Source: Macrostomum hystrix (Eukaryota > Platyhelminthes > Macrostomidae). From it: DNA of 64,000 nt. The stretch covers positions 1,163,001-1,227,000 of the forward strand of contig CATNEN010000030.1 of NCBI GenBank assembly GCA_950097015.1, written 5' to 3'. Under the pieces are notes generated by a model, which was given only the letters and a program-made list of their open reading frames with translations, did not search any database and was not told the DNA's origin. Within the stretch, counting starts at the first letter, position 1. The number at the start of each line of letters is the position of its first letter. Positions 41,155 through 51,700 of this stretch are shown one piece after another. A program made the position numbers and the translations under genes.

Positions 41155-42535
41155 ACTGCTCAGTCTGTCTAGTTCTCAGTCTGCATATTTCTCAGTCTGT
41201 CTACTTCTCAGTCAGTCAGTCTACTTCTCAGTCGGTCAGTCTACTTCTCAGTCAGTCTGTCTACTTCTCAGTCAGTCAGTCTACTTCTCAGTCAGTCAGT
41301 CTACTTCTCAGTCGGTCTGTCTACTTCTCAGTCAGTCAGTCTACTTCTCAGTCGGGCAGTCTACTTCTCAGTCAGTCAGTCTACTTCTCAGTCGGTCAGT
41401 CTACTTCTCAGTCAGTCTGTCTACTTCTCAGTCGGTCAGTCTACTTCTCAGTCGGTCAGTCTACTTCTCAGTCGGTCTGTCTACTTCTCAGTCGGTCTGT
41501 CTACTTCGCAGTCAGTCATTCTACTTCTCAGTCGGTCAGTCTACTTCTCAGTCGGTCAGTCTACTTCTCAGTCAGTCTGTCTACTTCTCAGTCAGTCAGT
41601 CTACTTCTCAGTCAGTCAGTCTACTTCTCAGTCGGTCTGTCTACTTCTCAGTCAGTCAGTCTACTTCTCAGTCGGGCAGTCTACTTCTCAGTCGGTCAGT
41701 CTACTTCTCAGTCAGTCTGTCTACTTCTCAGTCAGTCAGTCTACTTCTCAGTCAGTCAGTCTACTTCTCAGTCAGTCAGTCTACTTCTCAGTCGGTCTGT
41801 CTACTTCTCAGTCAGTCAGTCTACTTCTCAGTCGGGCAGTCTACTTCTCAGTCAGTCAGTCTACTTCTCAGTCGGTCAGTCTACTTCTCAGTCAGTCTGT
41901 CTACTTCTCAGTCGGTCAGTCTACTTCTCAGTCGGTCAGTCTACTTCTCAGTCGGTCTGTCTACTTCTCAGTCGGTCTGTCTACTTCTCAGTCAGTCAGT
42001 CTACTTCTCAGTCGGTCAGTCTACTTCTCAGTCGGTCAGTCTACTTCTCAGTCAGTCAGTCTACTTCTCAGTCAGTCTGTCTACTTCTCAGTCAGTCAGT
42101 CTACTTCTCAGTCGGTCTGTCTACTTCTCAGTCAGTCAGTCTACTTCTCAGTCAGTCAGTCTACTTCTCAGTCGGGCAGTCTACTTCTCAGTCAGTCAGT
42201 CTACTTCTCAGTCAGTCTGTCTACTTCTCAGTCAGTCAGTCTACTTCTCAGTCGGTCTGTCTACTTCTCAGTCAGTCTGTCTACTTCTCAGTCGGTCAGT
42301 CTACTTCTCAGTCAGTCTGTCTACTTCTCAGTCAGTCTGTCTACTTCTCAGTCAGTCTGTCTACTTCTCAGTCAGTCTGTCTACTTCTCAGTCGGTCTGT
42401 CTACTTCTCAGTCAGTCTGTCTACTTCTCAGTCAGTCTGTCTACTTCTCAGTCGGTCTGTCTACTTCTCAGTCAGTCTGTCTACTTCTCAGTCAGTCAGT
42501 CTACTTCTCAGTCAGTCAGTCTACTTCTCAGCCTG
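41155..42535. repeat. 20-bp minisatellite (CTACTTCTCAGTCAGTCAGT)
   Basis: About 68 copies with CAGT, CGGT, CGGGCAGT and TCTGT variants arranged in repeated blocks. It ends about 20 bp from the stop codon of the esterase-like gene, so it probably forms part of that gene's 3' UTR or immediate flank. The 556-residue plus-strand frame through it is an artefact. Confidence 0.96.
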
Positions 42536-42555
42536 TCTACTTCCCGTAGGGAATG

Positions 42556-43178
42556 TCAGGCGTACCAGGTGTGAAGGCTCAGACCGCCAGGAAAGGCGGC
42601 CGCCCAGTTTCGGCAGACGCCGGCCCGCGGCTCCTCGGCAGCCGTTGCAGAGGCCAGATTCACTGCCAGGCTGCTCTCTGAGTAAGCGCGCCAGCCTGAG
42701 ACGCGGCCGGAGCGGGCGAACTCCAGCAGGGCACCCTTCAGCCAGTCGCCTTCGACATCGCTAAATATTTTCGCTGCGTCGTAGCCGCCCAATTCGACAT
42801 TGGCGGCGGAAACGCCGGCTGCAGTCCACGACGCCGGCGCCGTAGTCAAGTAGCGGTAAAATACGGTTGACGAATTTGCCGACAACCGGAGTCGCCGCTG
42901 ACTGGCCAGCCGGCGAGCGAAGTGATCCAGCTGGCAGGTGAGTCGCAGGTCTGTCGCCGCCTGCGCCAGCCGTCGCCAGGGTGGCGTCTCAGCCGTCCAG
43001 TGTCCGTCGCCGACGTACCAGCTGGTGGCGGCGGCCCACAATGCCGCCGCGCTGGCTGGAGTGGCGCCGCCGCCGGCTGCCAGACGACTGCCGGCGTGCG
43101 CAGCCAGCTGGTCGTCGCTCCATCGGTCCACGGCCGACGGATCAGCGAGGTAGCCGGCCGAGTCCTCCAGTGAGGATC
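42556..43178 (-). CDS. Esterase-like exon 4 (C-terminal part)
   Basis: Acceptor CTCTAAG|GA, phase 1; stop at 42556-42558. Encodes GSSLEDSAGYL, STVFYRYL, GVSAANVELGGYD and the end WLKGALLEFARSG..VCRNWAAAF. It keeps the last disulphide cysteines (LTCQ and GVCRNW) but lacks the catalytic His. No second membrane segment or GPI-type tail. Confidence 0.83.
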
Positions 43179-45209
43179 CTTAGAGTGGTTGCAGAAATGT
43201 TTTAGGATTGCAATCGATCAGCCAAAGCGTTCCCGAATTCATAAGGCTTACCCAGCACCAGCGGCTTATCGATGAGCAGCTGCGCATCGGTGAGATACAG
43301 GGGCGAGCCAATCACTAGTCGACCGTCGGCGACCAGGAATCCTCGTCGATCGTTCATCGCTGAAGCCGGCGAGGGCAGAGCCGGTAGGTCAGCAAAGTCT
43401 GCGAGCACACCGGAGACGTTGGACCACGGCACTCCGGCGATGATGGAGCTGGAGTTCAGCGTCAGGCGGCAGGCGGCCCGCAGACAGGAGAACAGTCTAT
43501 GGTGAGGACGCCGAGAAATGTTGACTCCTTATGTCACTTCATTGACTGTGTTCCTTGATTTCACCATTATCCATCTTCAGAGGCCTTTAGTCAGAATACA
43601 TAAGTCTTCAGAGATTACCAGAACGGGGGGATTCCTAGAATCTTTAGGGATTCCTAGAATCTTTAGGGATTCCAAGAATCTTCACGGATACCTAGAATTT
43701 TCATGGATTAGTATAATCTTCAGGCCTCAGGAATCCCTAGAATCTTCAGGGATTCCTAGCATCTTCAGGGTTTTCAGCAGCTTCAGGGACTCCTAGAATC
43801 TACAGGATTCGCCAGAGGTCCCAGACCTCGTGTCGTTCCGCATCGCAACAGTCGCGTGCTGCCACACAATCAGAGCCGGGCTGCTCAGCCACAGCTTGTG
43901 GAACAGGCCGCTGAACTCTGAGCCAATAGCCAGGTGCAAGGCCAGAGAAGCACCGCCACTGCCAATGCCCAGAAGAGTCACCTTAAATTGTTCAGTTAAT
44001 ATTAAATAACGGTTTTATTTTCTATTAGCAATTCTTTTCCTTAAAAACTTCACTTTAACTCCGCTCCCTCCGATTTCCGCACTCTCCGAGCTCCGCCCTC
44101 TCCCAGCTCCGCCATCTCCCAGCTCCGCCCTCTCCCAGCTCCGCCCTCTCCCAGCTCCGCCCTCTCCCAGCTCCGCTCTCTCCCAGCTCAGCCCTCTCCC
44201 AGCTCCGCTCTCTCCCAGCTCAGCCCTCTCCCAGCTCCGCTCTCTCCCAGCTCCGCTCTCTCCCAGCTCCGCCCTCTCCCAGCCTGTCCTTCCATTCCCA
44301 AATCAACCACAAGCAGCCGCTCACATTGCCTGGTGAGGCGCCGAAAGAACGCAGATTTCTTCGCAGCCAGCCGAGCGCAACACCGACGTCGCCGAGTGCC
44401 AAATTGCCGCCGCCGTCGCGACTCGGCGACTCGTCGTTGAGGTCGCGATGCGTCAGGAGGCCAACTGGGCCGAGACGGTGCCGCACACTGACGAAAACAA
44501 CGCCGCCAGCGCCGGCGACCAGTCGGTCTGGCACATGCAAACGCCGCGGCGAGGCTACTCCCAGTAGGCCTGCCAGCACGACAATCGTTGGCAAGGCATC
44601 GTCGATTCTATCGTCTGTGTCGGCATCGTCCAACGATTCGGCGGATGGCGTTGCCAGGTCGAGGTACAGACAGTCGGCTGAGCCGCGCTGCACTCCGTCG
44701 AGGCCAACCTGTGAGCAGGCGATGTCGGCACCGTCGGCCATCTGGGGGTAGCGCAGGCGGCGCTGGTAAAAAGGCTGCGCCAACTCAGTGGGAGTCAATC
44801 GCCAGGCCTCGGCGCACATCAGCTGACCGTAGACCGGCCTGGCCGGCATCAGCTGCCACTGGCCAGTCGGTGGCATGGCGTAGGGCACCCCTTCGAAGCG
44901 GTAGACAGATGCGCTGATGTTGGTGGCGGACAGCAGGCCGCAGTCGATCTCCCGGTGCGCGCCGCTGGCAGTCTGTCGATAGGGCCGCTGATAGACAGTC
45001 TGGCGGGCCCGGTCGGCGCCAAGCGCCAACGGCAGGCCGATGCCGAGCGCTACGCAAAGCAGCAGGAAGACGGCGACGGCGACTCGAGTTAACAGGCGAG
45101 CCCAACGTTTATTGGCCTCGGCGGCTACCGCGGCGGCGTCGGCCTCATCGAAGGTGGCCAACGGGGCCGAGTGCGGAGGCGCCGGCTTCTCCTCTGGCAG
45201 CGGCGGCAA
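42556..45209 (-). CDS. Cholinesterase-like type II membrane protein, triad lost, 4 exons, 635 aa
   Basis: Exons (minus): 45209-44325, 43981-43827, 43496-43252, 43178-42556; 1908 nt, phases 0, 2 and 1 match. Residues 1-40 are cytoplasmic and Pro/Ala-rich. A single membrane segment lies at about 42-64, then a carboxylesterase/cholinesterase ectodomain: FEGVPYAMPP, ADCLYLDLATP, FVSVRHRLGPVG, GNLALGDVGVALGWLRRN. The nucleophile elbow GESAG is GIGSG (300-304), so Ser becomes Gly. The acidic position reads Asp434 (GSSLED) and the His position Ala553 (GVSAAN). It therefore resembles non-catalytic adhesion members of the family. Neurotactin-type proteins share the type II layout, whereas neuroligins are type I. 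Coding sequence is very GC-rich. Ligand unknown. Confidence 0.85.
43252..43496 (-). CDS. Esterase-like exon 3
   Basis: Acceptor TCACCATAG|A, phase 2; donor GTGCTGG|GTAAGC, phase 1. Encodes LFSCLRAACR (the family's CLR motif), GFLVADGRLV and SPLYL..KPLVLG, corresponding to the PVxDGxxL..P..ll.G segment. Confidence 0.83.
43630..43805. repeat. 18-bp GATTCCTAGAATCTT repeat in intron 2
   Basis: About nine imperfect copies of GGGATTCCTAGAATCTTCA within the second esterase intron (43497-43826). Confidence 0.85.
43827..43981 (-). CDS. Esterase-like exon 2 (degenerate nucleophile elbow)
   Basis: Acceptor AATTTAAG|GTG, phase 0; donor CACGAG|GTCTGG, phase 2. Encodes VTLLGIGSGGASLALHLA and LWLSSPALI, the counterpart of VTLFGESAGxxS. 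The donor is a weak but valid GT, chosen because it is the one that gives an open frame into the next exon. Confidence 0.8.
43982..44324 (-). repeat. Intron 1 of esterase-like gene with 16-bp minisatellite
   Basis: The array at 44085-44285 is about 12 copies of CTCTCCCAGCTCCGCC (variants CTCCGCTC, CTCAGCC). The same 16-bp unit fills a SINE 1.2 kb away at 45509-45845. Confidence 0.93.
44325..45209 (-). CDS. Esterase-like exon 1 (TM and N-terminal half)
   Basis: Start ATG 45209. Donor GGCAAT|GTGAGC, phase 0. Carries the cytoplasmic tail, the membrane anchor and the esterase core up to FGASPGN, which in active enzymes reads FGGDPxxV just before the catalytic elbow. Confidence 0.87.
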
Positions 45210-45299
45210 CTGCGGCGGCGGTGACGGCGGCTGAGTCGGCCAGAAGTTAAACGTTGGGATTCACTATAGTCAAGTCAAGTCATCCCCCGTAAGCACATT
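45210..45299 (-). promoter_or_regulatory. 5' flank of esterase-like gene
   Basis: Ninety bases between the start codon and the SINE. AGTCAAGTCAAGTCAT at about 45270 resembles the LINE tail at 8500. No core promoter motif stands out. Confidence 0.25.
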
Positions 45300-45890
45300 A
45301 ACTGATAATAATATTAGCGGGAGAGCTGTGGGCAGTGGCAGAAGGAGAGGCAAGGAGCACACAGGTGTGTTTATCTGTCAGGCAGTTTGTACTTTCACTG
45401 TGCCTTGGAGGTTGGCCCTCAGGGGCGTAAATTGCACGACAAGCCACCAAGCCTTCTCTCTGCGGCTGCGCCCCAAATGAATGCGGCCTCGCCGAAGAAT
45501 CGAGCTCATACCCCAGCTCCGCCCTCTCCCAGTTCCGCCCTCTCCCAGCTCCGCCCTCTCCCAGTTCCGCCCTCTCCCAGTTCCGCCCTCTCCCAGCTCC
45601 GCCCTCTCCCAGTTCCGCCCTCTCCCAGCTCCGCCCTCTCCCAGTTCCGCCCTCTCCCAGCTCCGCCCTCTCCCAGTTCCGCCCTCTCCCAGCACCGCCC
45701 TCTCCCAGTTCCGCCCTCTCCCAGTTCCGCCCTCTCCCAGCTCCGCCCTCTCCCAGTTCCGCCCTCTCCCAGCTCCGCCCTCTCCCAGTTCCGCCCTCTC
45801 CCAGCTCCGCCCTCTCCCAGCTCCGCCCTCTCTCTCCCGCCCTCTAACGCAAACGCGTTAGACCGCTCTGCCACTCACCCCCGCGAGTTA
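45300..45890 (-). mobile_element. SINE family 1 split by a minisatellite
   Basis: Minus-strand copy. The body lies at 45300-45508 (GCCTTGGAGGTTGGCCCTCA, GAATGCGGCCTCGCCGAAG on the plus strand) and the head at 45846-45890 (AACGCGTTAGACCGCTCTGC). The normal sequence between GAGCTCA and GCAAACGCG (about 20 bp) is replaced by 337 bp of minisatellite. Confidence 0.85.
45509..45845. repeat. 16-bp minisatellite inside a SINE head
   Basis: About 21 copies of CCCTCTCCCAGCTCCG / CCCTCTCCCAGTTCCG. Same unit as in esterase intron 1. Confidence 0.95.
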
Positions 45891-46510
45891 TTGTGGCAGC
45901 ACTGTGTACACACACGCACAATGAGTACTTTTTCATTCATTTTTCATTCTAGGAAACCTCAGTGGCGCCTAAAAACAGCAGGTGGGCGGTAAAACTAATC
46001 ATAGTAACGTGCCTGAGTTGAGTCGCCCCTAACTCAGTTGGAATAGTAACCGAAGCACTAGAACCGCTTCTTGACCCCGTTGCTAAAGCCATTGGAGGCA
46101 TGCGCACTGTTCCCTCATTGGATTAAGACTTGGGATGGCTGTTGCAGGAATCACTCCTGACAAGAAGTGGCCAGTTGAACTGCTCGCAGCTTCTCACTGC
46201 CAGCCTCCTGGAGCAGCTACTTGCAGCAGTTTGCTGTAGAACGCTGCCCCTCATCAGGAAATCCGGAAGAAGGGCGTCACATTTCTAGCTAAGAGAAAAT
46301 TTCTGTCCAGTTTTCTCCTCTTCTGATTGGATTAATTCAAATAGTTCTCAGGCAGTGCTCATGGGATTACAGAAACTATCTTTTGAGTAAATCAGAGCCT
46401 AGCCATTTCGTTGACAATCTTAATCCGATTTCTTGCATGTAAAAAAACGAATTTGCAATTTATATTTTCCGTTTCTTATATAAGTATTAGCTTCACTAGC
46501 CCTGTTTATA
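45891..46510. other. Intergenic, no gene recognised
   Basis: No feature seen. Confidence 0.4.
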
Positions 46511-46544
46511 TGCTATGCAACGTCTAGGCCGACAATTGCTAAGC

Positions 46545-48030
46545 ATGCTATGGATCTCATGCACAGGTGTGCAATGCTATGTAGATCTCATGTCACAGGT
46601 GTGCAATGCTATGGGTCTCATGTCACAGATGTGCAATCCTATGGATCTGATGTCACAGGTGTGCAATGCTATGCATGTCACAAGTCACAGGTGTGCAATC
46701 CTATGGATCCGATGTCACAGGTGTGCGATGCTATGGATCCGATGTCACAGGTGTGCAATGCTATGTAGATCTCATGTCACAGGTGTGCCATCCTATGGAT
46801 CCATGTCACAGGTGTGCAATGCTATGCATGTCACATGTCACAGGTGTGCAATGCTATCGGTCTCATGTCACAGGTAAGCAATACTATGTAGATCTCATGT
46901 CACAGGTGTGCAATGCTATGTAGATCTCATGTCACAGGTGTGCAATGCTATGGGTCTCATGTCACAGGTGTGCAATGCTATGTAGATCTCATGTCACAGG
47001 TGTGCAATGCTATGGGTCTCATGTCACAGGTGTGCAATGCTATGGGTCTCATGTCACAGGTGTGCAATGCTATGTAGATCTCATGTCACAGGTGTGCAAT
47101 GCTATGTAGATCTCATGTCACAGGTGTGCAATGCTATGTAGATCTCATGTCACAGGTGTGCAATGCTATGGGTCTCATGTCACAGGTGTGTAATCCTATG
47201 GATCCGATGTCACAGGTGTGCGATGCTATGGATCCGATGTCACAGGTGTGCAATGCTATGCATGTCACATGTCACAGGTGTGCAATCCTATGGATCCATG
47301 TCACAGGTGTGCAATGCTATGCATGTCACATGTCACAGGTGTGCAATCCTATGGATCCATGTCACAGGTGTGCAATGCTATCGGTCTCATGTCACAGGTA
47401 AGCAATACTATGTAGATCTCATGTCACAGGTGTGCAATGCTATGGGTCTCATGTCACAGGTGTACAATGCTATGGGTCTCATGTCACAGGTGTGTAATCC
47501 TATGGATCTGATGTCACAGGTGTGCAATGCTATGCATGTCACATGTCACAGTTGTGCAATCCTATGGATCCGATGTCACAGGTGTGCAATGCTATGCATG
47601 TCCCATGTCACAGGTGTGCAATGCTATGCATGTCACATGTCACAGGTGTGCAATGCTATGCATGTCCCATGTCACAGGTGTGCAATGCTATGCATGTCAC
47701 ATGTCACAGGTGTGCAATGCTATGCATGTCACATGTCACAGTTGTGCAATCCTATGGATCCGATGTCACAGGTGTGCAATGCTATGCATGTCCCATGTCA
47801 CAGGTGTGCAATGCTATGCATGTCACATGTCACAGGTGTGCAATGCTATGCATGTCCCATGTCACAGGTGTGCAATGCTATGCATGTCCCATGTCACAGG
47901 TGTGCAATGCTATGCATGTCACATGTCACAGGTGTGCAATGCTATGCATGTCACATGTCACAGGTGTGCAATCCTATGGATCCGATGTCACAGGTGTGCA
48001 ATGCTATGGATCTCATGTCACAGGTGCGCA
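46545..48030. repeat. 30-32-bp minisatellite (TCACAGGTGTGCAATGCTATG)
   Basis: About 47 copies of CACAGGTGTGCAATGCTATG followed by one of four linkers (TAGATCTCATGT, GGTCTCATGT, CATGTCACATGT, GATCCGATGT). Blocks of linkers are repeated, e.g. a GCAATGCTATCGGTCTCATG plus AAGCAATAC segment at about 46850 and 47385. Confidence 0.96.
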
Positions 48031-48049
48031 ATGAATCCTCATTCCTCAC

Positions 48050-48179
48050 AGCAAATTGGCCAGTTGTGAAGGTCACATCACCAGCTCCGCGCAGTGCGCC
48101 GTCTGTCAGCGGATCCGCGTACGACAACCTGGAGCGAGGAAGAGCTCGGGTGCCGGCACCGCCAGTGCGGTCGCGTTGA
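48050..48179 (+). other. Possible orphan terminal exon between two arrays
   Basis: GC-rich, non-repetitive sequence with no stop on either strand in the relevant frames. On the plus strand, after acceptor-like TCACAG or GGCCAG, the frame reads APRSAPSVSGSAYDNLERGR then ARVPAPPVRSR and stop, which looks like a protein C-terminus. On the minus strand an alternative open frame reads SRLSYADPLTDGALRGAGDV. No partner exon was found, so I do not assign a gene. Confidence 0.25.
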
Positions 48180-48790
48180 CGACTTCCAAACGAGCCGGCG
48201 ATCATGGAGTCTCTCGGAGTTGAAGTGGAAGGCAAAGGCTGCACGAAGGATCAAAGAGTCAGGGTATGTGTAGGTGTCGTGCCTCGCCTTACTTGTACCA
48301 AGGCTAGAATATGTCCAAATCTCTTCCATCCCTTTCCTAACATGCGTCCGATGAAACCCCAGACTCAGTTGGCAGAGATCAAGTGACATTGGGTGAGTGA
48401 CGCCTTGTTTGCGAGTGGGGGAGAGTGCGATCCGCAGATCGTCACGTCAACTTCAACCTCTCGCTCACTCTATCTCTGTCTCCACGGCTAATGGGCACAG
48501 CGGCAGATATGGTCGTTAGCTTAATTGGCGATCAAAGAGTATGAAACAGAGGCACAGATCATCTGGCCATGCTCCAAATCAGTTTTTTGCAGGTTACAAA
48601 AAAGTACGATCGACTGGACAAGATGACGAACATCAAGGCAGCTTTTTTAAAGTGTTCTCTAAAATGATAGCTCTCTTCCAGAAGCCTCGCGCATGCCTTA
48701 CAAAGCAACAATAACAAACAGCAAATGCATTGAAAAACATTGAGTTGTTCGCCTTTGGGCACACTCGTTTGAGCCAAAAAGCAATGGCTG
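48180..48790. other. Intergenic, no gene recognised
   Basis: Unique sequence before the 26-bp array. No further feature seen. Confidence 0.4.
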
Positions 48791-48799
48791 ACGCAAACA

Positions 48800-51700
48800 T
48801 TCTTTGACGATTCTATAGCAATGACTGAGGCTACGATTCCATAGCAATGACTGAGGCTACGATTCTATAGCAATGACTGAGGCTACGGTTCTATAGCAAT
48901 GACTGAGGCTACGGTTCTATAGCAATGACTGAGGCTACGGTTCTATAGCAATGACTGAGGCTACGGTTCTATAGCAATGACTGAGGCTACGGTTCTATAG
49001 CAATGACTGAGGCTACGGTTCTATAGCAATGACTGAGGCTACGATTCTATAGCAATGGCTGAGGCTACGATTCTATGGCAATGACTGAGGCTACGGTTCT
49101 ATAGCAATGACTGAGGCTACGATTCTATAGCAATGACTGAGGCTACGATTCTATAGCAATGACTGAGGCTACGATTCTATAGCAATGACTGAGGCTACGG
49201 TTCTATAGCAATGACTGAGGCTACGGTTCTATAGCAATGACTGAGGCTACTTTTTAAAGCAATGACTGAGGCTACGATTCTATAGCAATGACTGAGGCTA
49301 CGGTTCTATAGCAATGACTGAGGCTACGATTCTATAGCAATGACTGAGGCTACGATTCAATGGCAATGACTGAGGCTACGGTTCTATAGCAATGACTGAG
49401 GCTACGATTCCATAGCAATGACTGAGGCTACGATTCTATAGCAATGACTGAGGCTACGGTTCTATAGCAATGACTGAGGCTACGATTCTATAGCAATGAC
49501 TGAGGCTACGATTCTATAGCAATGACTGAGGCTACGATTCTATAGCAATGACTGAGGCTACGGTTCTATAGCAATGACTGAGGCTACGGTTCTATAGCAA
49601 TGACTGAGGCTACGGTTCTATAGCAATGACTGAGGCTACGGTTCTATAGCAATGACTGAGGCTACGGTTCTATAGCAATGACTGAGGCTACGGTTCTATA
49701 GCAATGACTGAGGCTACGGTACTATAGCAATGACTGAGGCTACGGTTCTATAGCAATGACTGAGGCTACGGTTCTATAGCAATGACTGAGGCTACGATTC
49801 TATAGCAATGGCTGAGGCTACGGTTCTATAGCAATGACTGAGGCTACGATTCTATAGCAATGACTGAGGCTACGGTTCTATAGCAATGACTGAGGCTACG
49901 GTTCTATAGCAATGACTGAGGCTACGGTTCTATAGCAATGACTGAGGCTACGATTCTATGGCAATGACTGAGGCTACGATTCTATAGCAATGACTGAGGC
50001 TACGATTCTATAGCAATGACTGAGGCTACGATTCTATAGCAATGACTGAGGCTACGATTCTATAGCAATGGCTGAGGCTACGATTCTATGGCAATGACTG
50101 AGGCTACGATTCAATGGCAATGACTGAGGCTACGGTTCTATAGCAATGACTGAGGCTACGATTCTATAGCAATGACTGAGGCTACGATTCTATAGCAATG
50201 ACTGAGGCTACGGTTCTATAGCAATGACTGAGGCTACGGTTCTATAGCAATGACTGAGGCTACGGTTCTATAGCAATGACTGAGGCTACGGTTCTATAGC
50301 AATGACTGAGGCTACGGTTCTATAGCAATGACTGAGGCTACGGTTCTATAGCAATGACTGAGGCTACGGTTCTATAGCAATGACTGAGGCTACGGTTCTA
50401 TAGCAATGACTGAGGCTACGGTTCTATAGCAATGACTGAGGCTACTTTTTAAAGCAATGACTGAGGCTACGATTCTATAGCAATGGCTGAGGCTACGATT
50501 CTATGGCAATGACTGAGGCTACGATTCAATGGCAATGACTGAGGCTACGGTTCTATAGCAATGACTGAGGCTACGGTTCTATAGCAATGACTGAGGCTAC
50601 GATTCTATAGCAATGACTGAGGCTACGATTCTATAGCAATGACTGAGGCTACGATTCTATAGCAATGACTGAGGCTACGATTCTATAGCAATGGCTGAGG
50701 CTACGATTCTATGGCAATGACTGAGGCTACGATTCAATGGCAATGACTGAGGCTACGGTTCTATAGCAATGACTGAGGCTACGATTCTATAGCAATGACT
50801 GAGGCTACGATTCTATAGCAATGACTGAGGCTACGGTTCTATAGCAATGACTGAGGCTACGGTTCTATAGCAATGACTGAGGCTACGATTCCATAGCAAT
50901 GACTGAGGCTACGATTCCATAGCAATGACTGAGGCTACGATTCTATAGCAATGACTGAGGCTACTTTTTAAAGCAATGACTGAGGCTACGATTCTATAGC
51001 AATGACTGAGGCTACGATTCTATAGCAATGACTGAGGCTACGATTCTATAGCAATGACTGAGGCTACGATTCTATAGCAATGACTGAGGCTACGGTTCTA
51101 TAGCAATGACTGAGGCTACGATTCCATAGCAATGACTGAGGCTACGATTCTATAGCAATGACTGAGGCTACGATTCTATAGCAATGACTGAGGCTACTTT
51201 TTAAAGCAATGACTGAGGCTACGATTCTATAGCAATGACTGAGGCTACGATTCTATAGCAATGACTGAGGCTACGGTTCTATAGCAATGACTGAGGCTAC
51301 GGTTCTATAGCAATGACTGAGGCTACGGTTCTATAGCAATGACTGAGGCTACGATTCCATAGCAATGACTGAGGCTACGATTCTATAGCAATGACTGAGG
51401 CTACGATTCTATGGCAAAGACTAAGGCTAAGATTCTATGGCAATGAGTAAGGATACGATTCTAAAGCAATGACTGAGGCTACTTTTTAAAGCAATGACTG
51501 AGGCTACGGTTCTATAGCAATGACTGAGGCTACTTTTTAAAGCAATGACTGAGGCTACTTTTTAAAGCAATGGCTGAGGCTACGATTCTATAGCAATGAC
51601 TGAGGCTACGATTCTATAGCAATGGCTGAGGCTACGATTCTATGGCAATGACTAAGGCTACGATTCTATGGCAATGACTGAGGCTACGATTCTATGGCAA

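Noticed and set aside
41094-42764. 556-residue plus-strand frame (SVYFSVSQSTSQ repeats)
   Set aside because: Comes from the 20-bp array. Its unique end is antisense to exon 4 of the esterase-like gene.
46515-48179. Cys/Met-rich frames (MSQVCNAMHVTCHRC)
   Set aside because: Products of the 30-32-bp array. Only the last 40 residues outside the array are considered, separately, as a possible exon.
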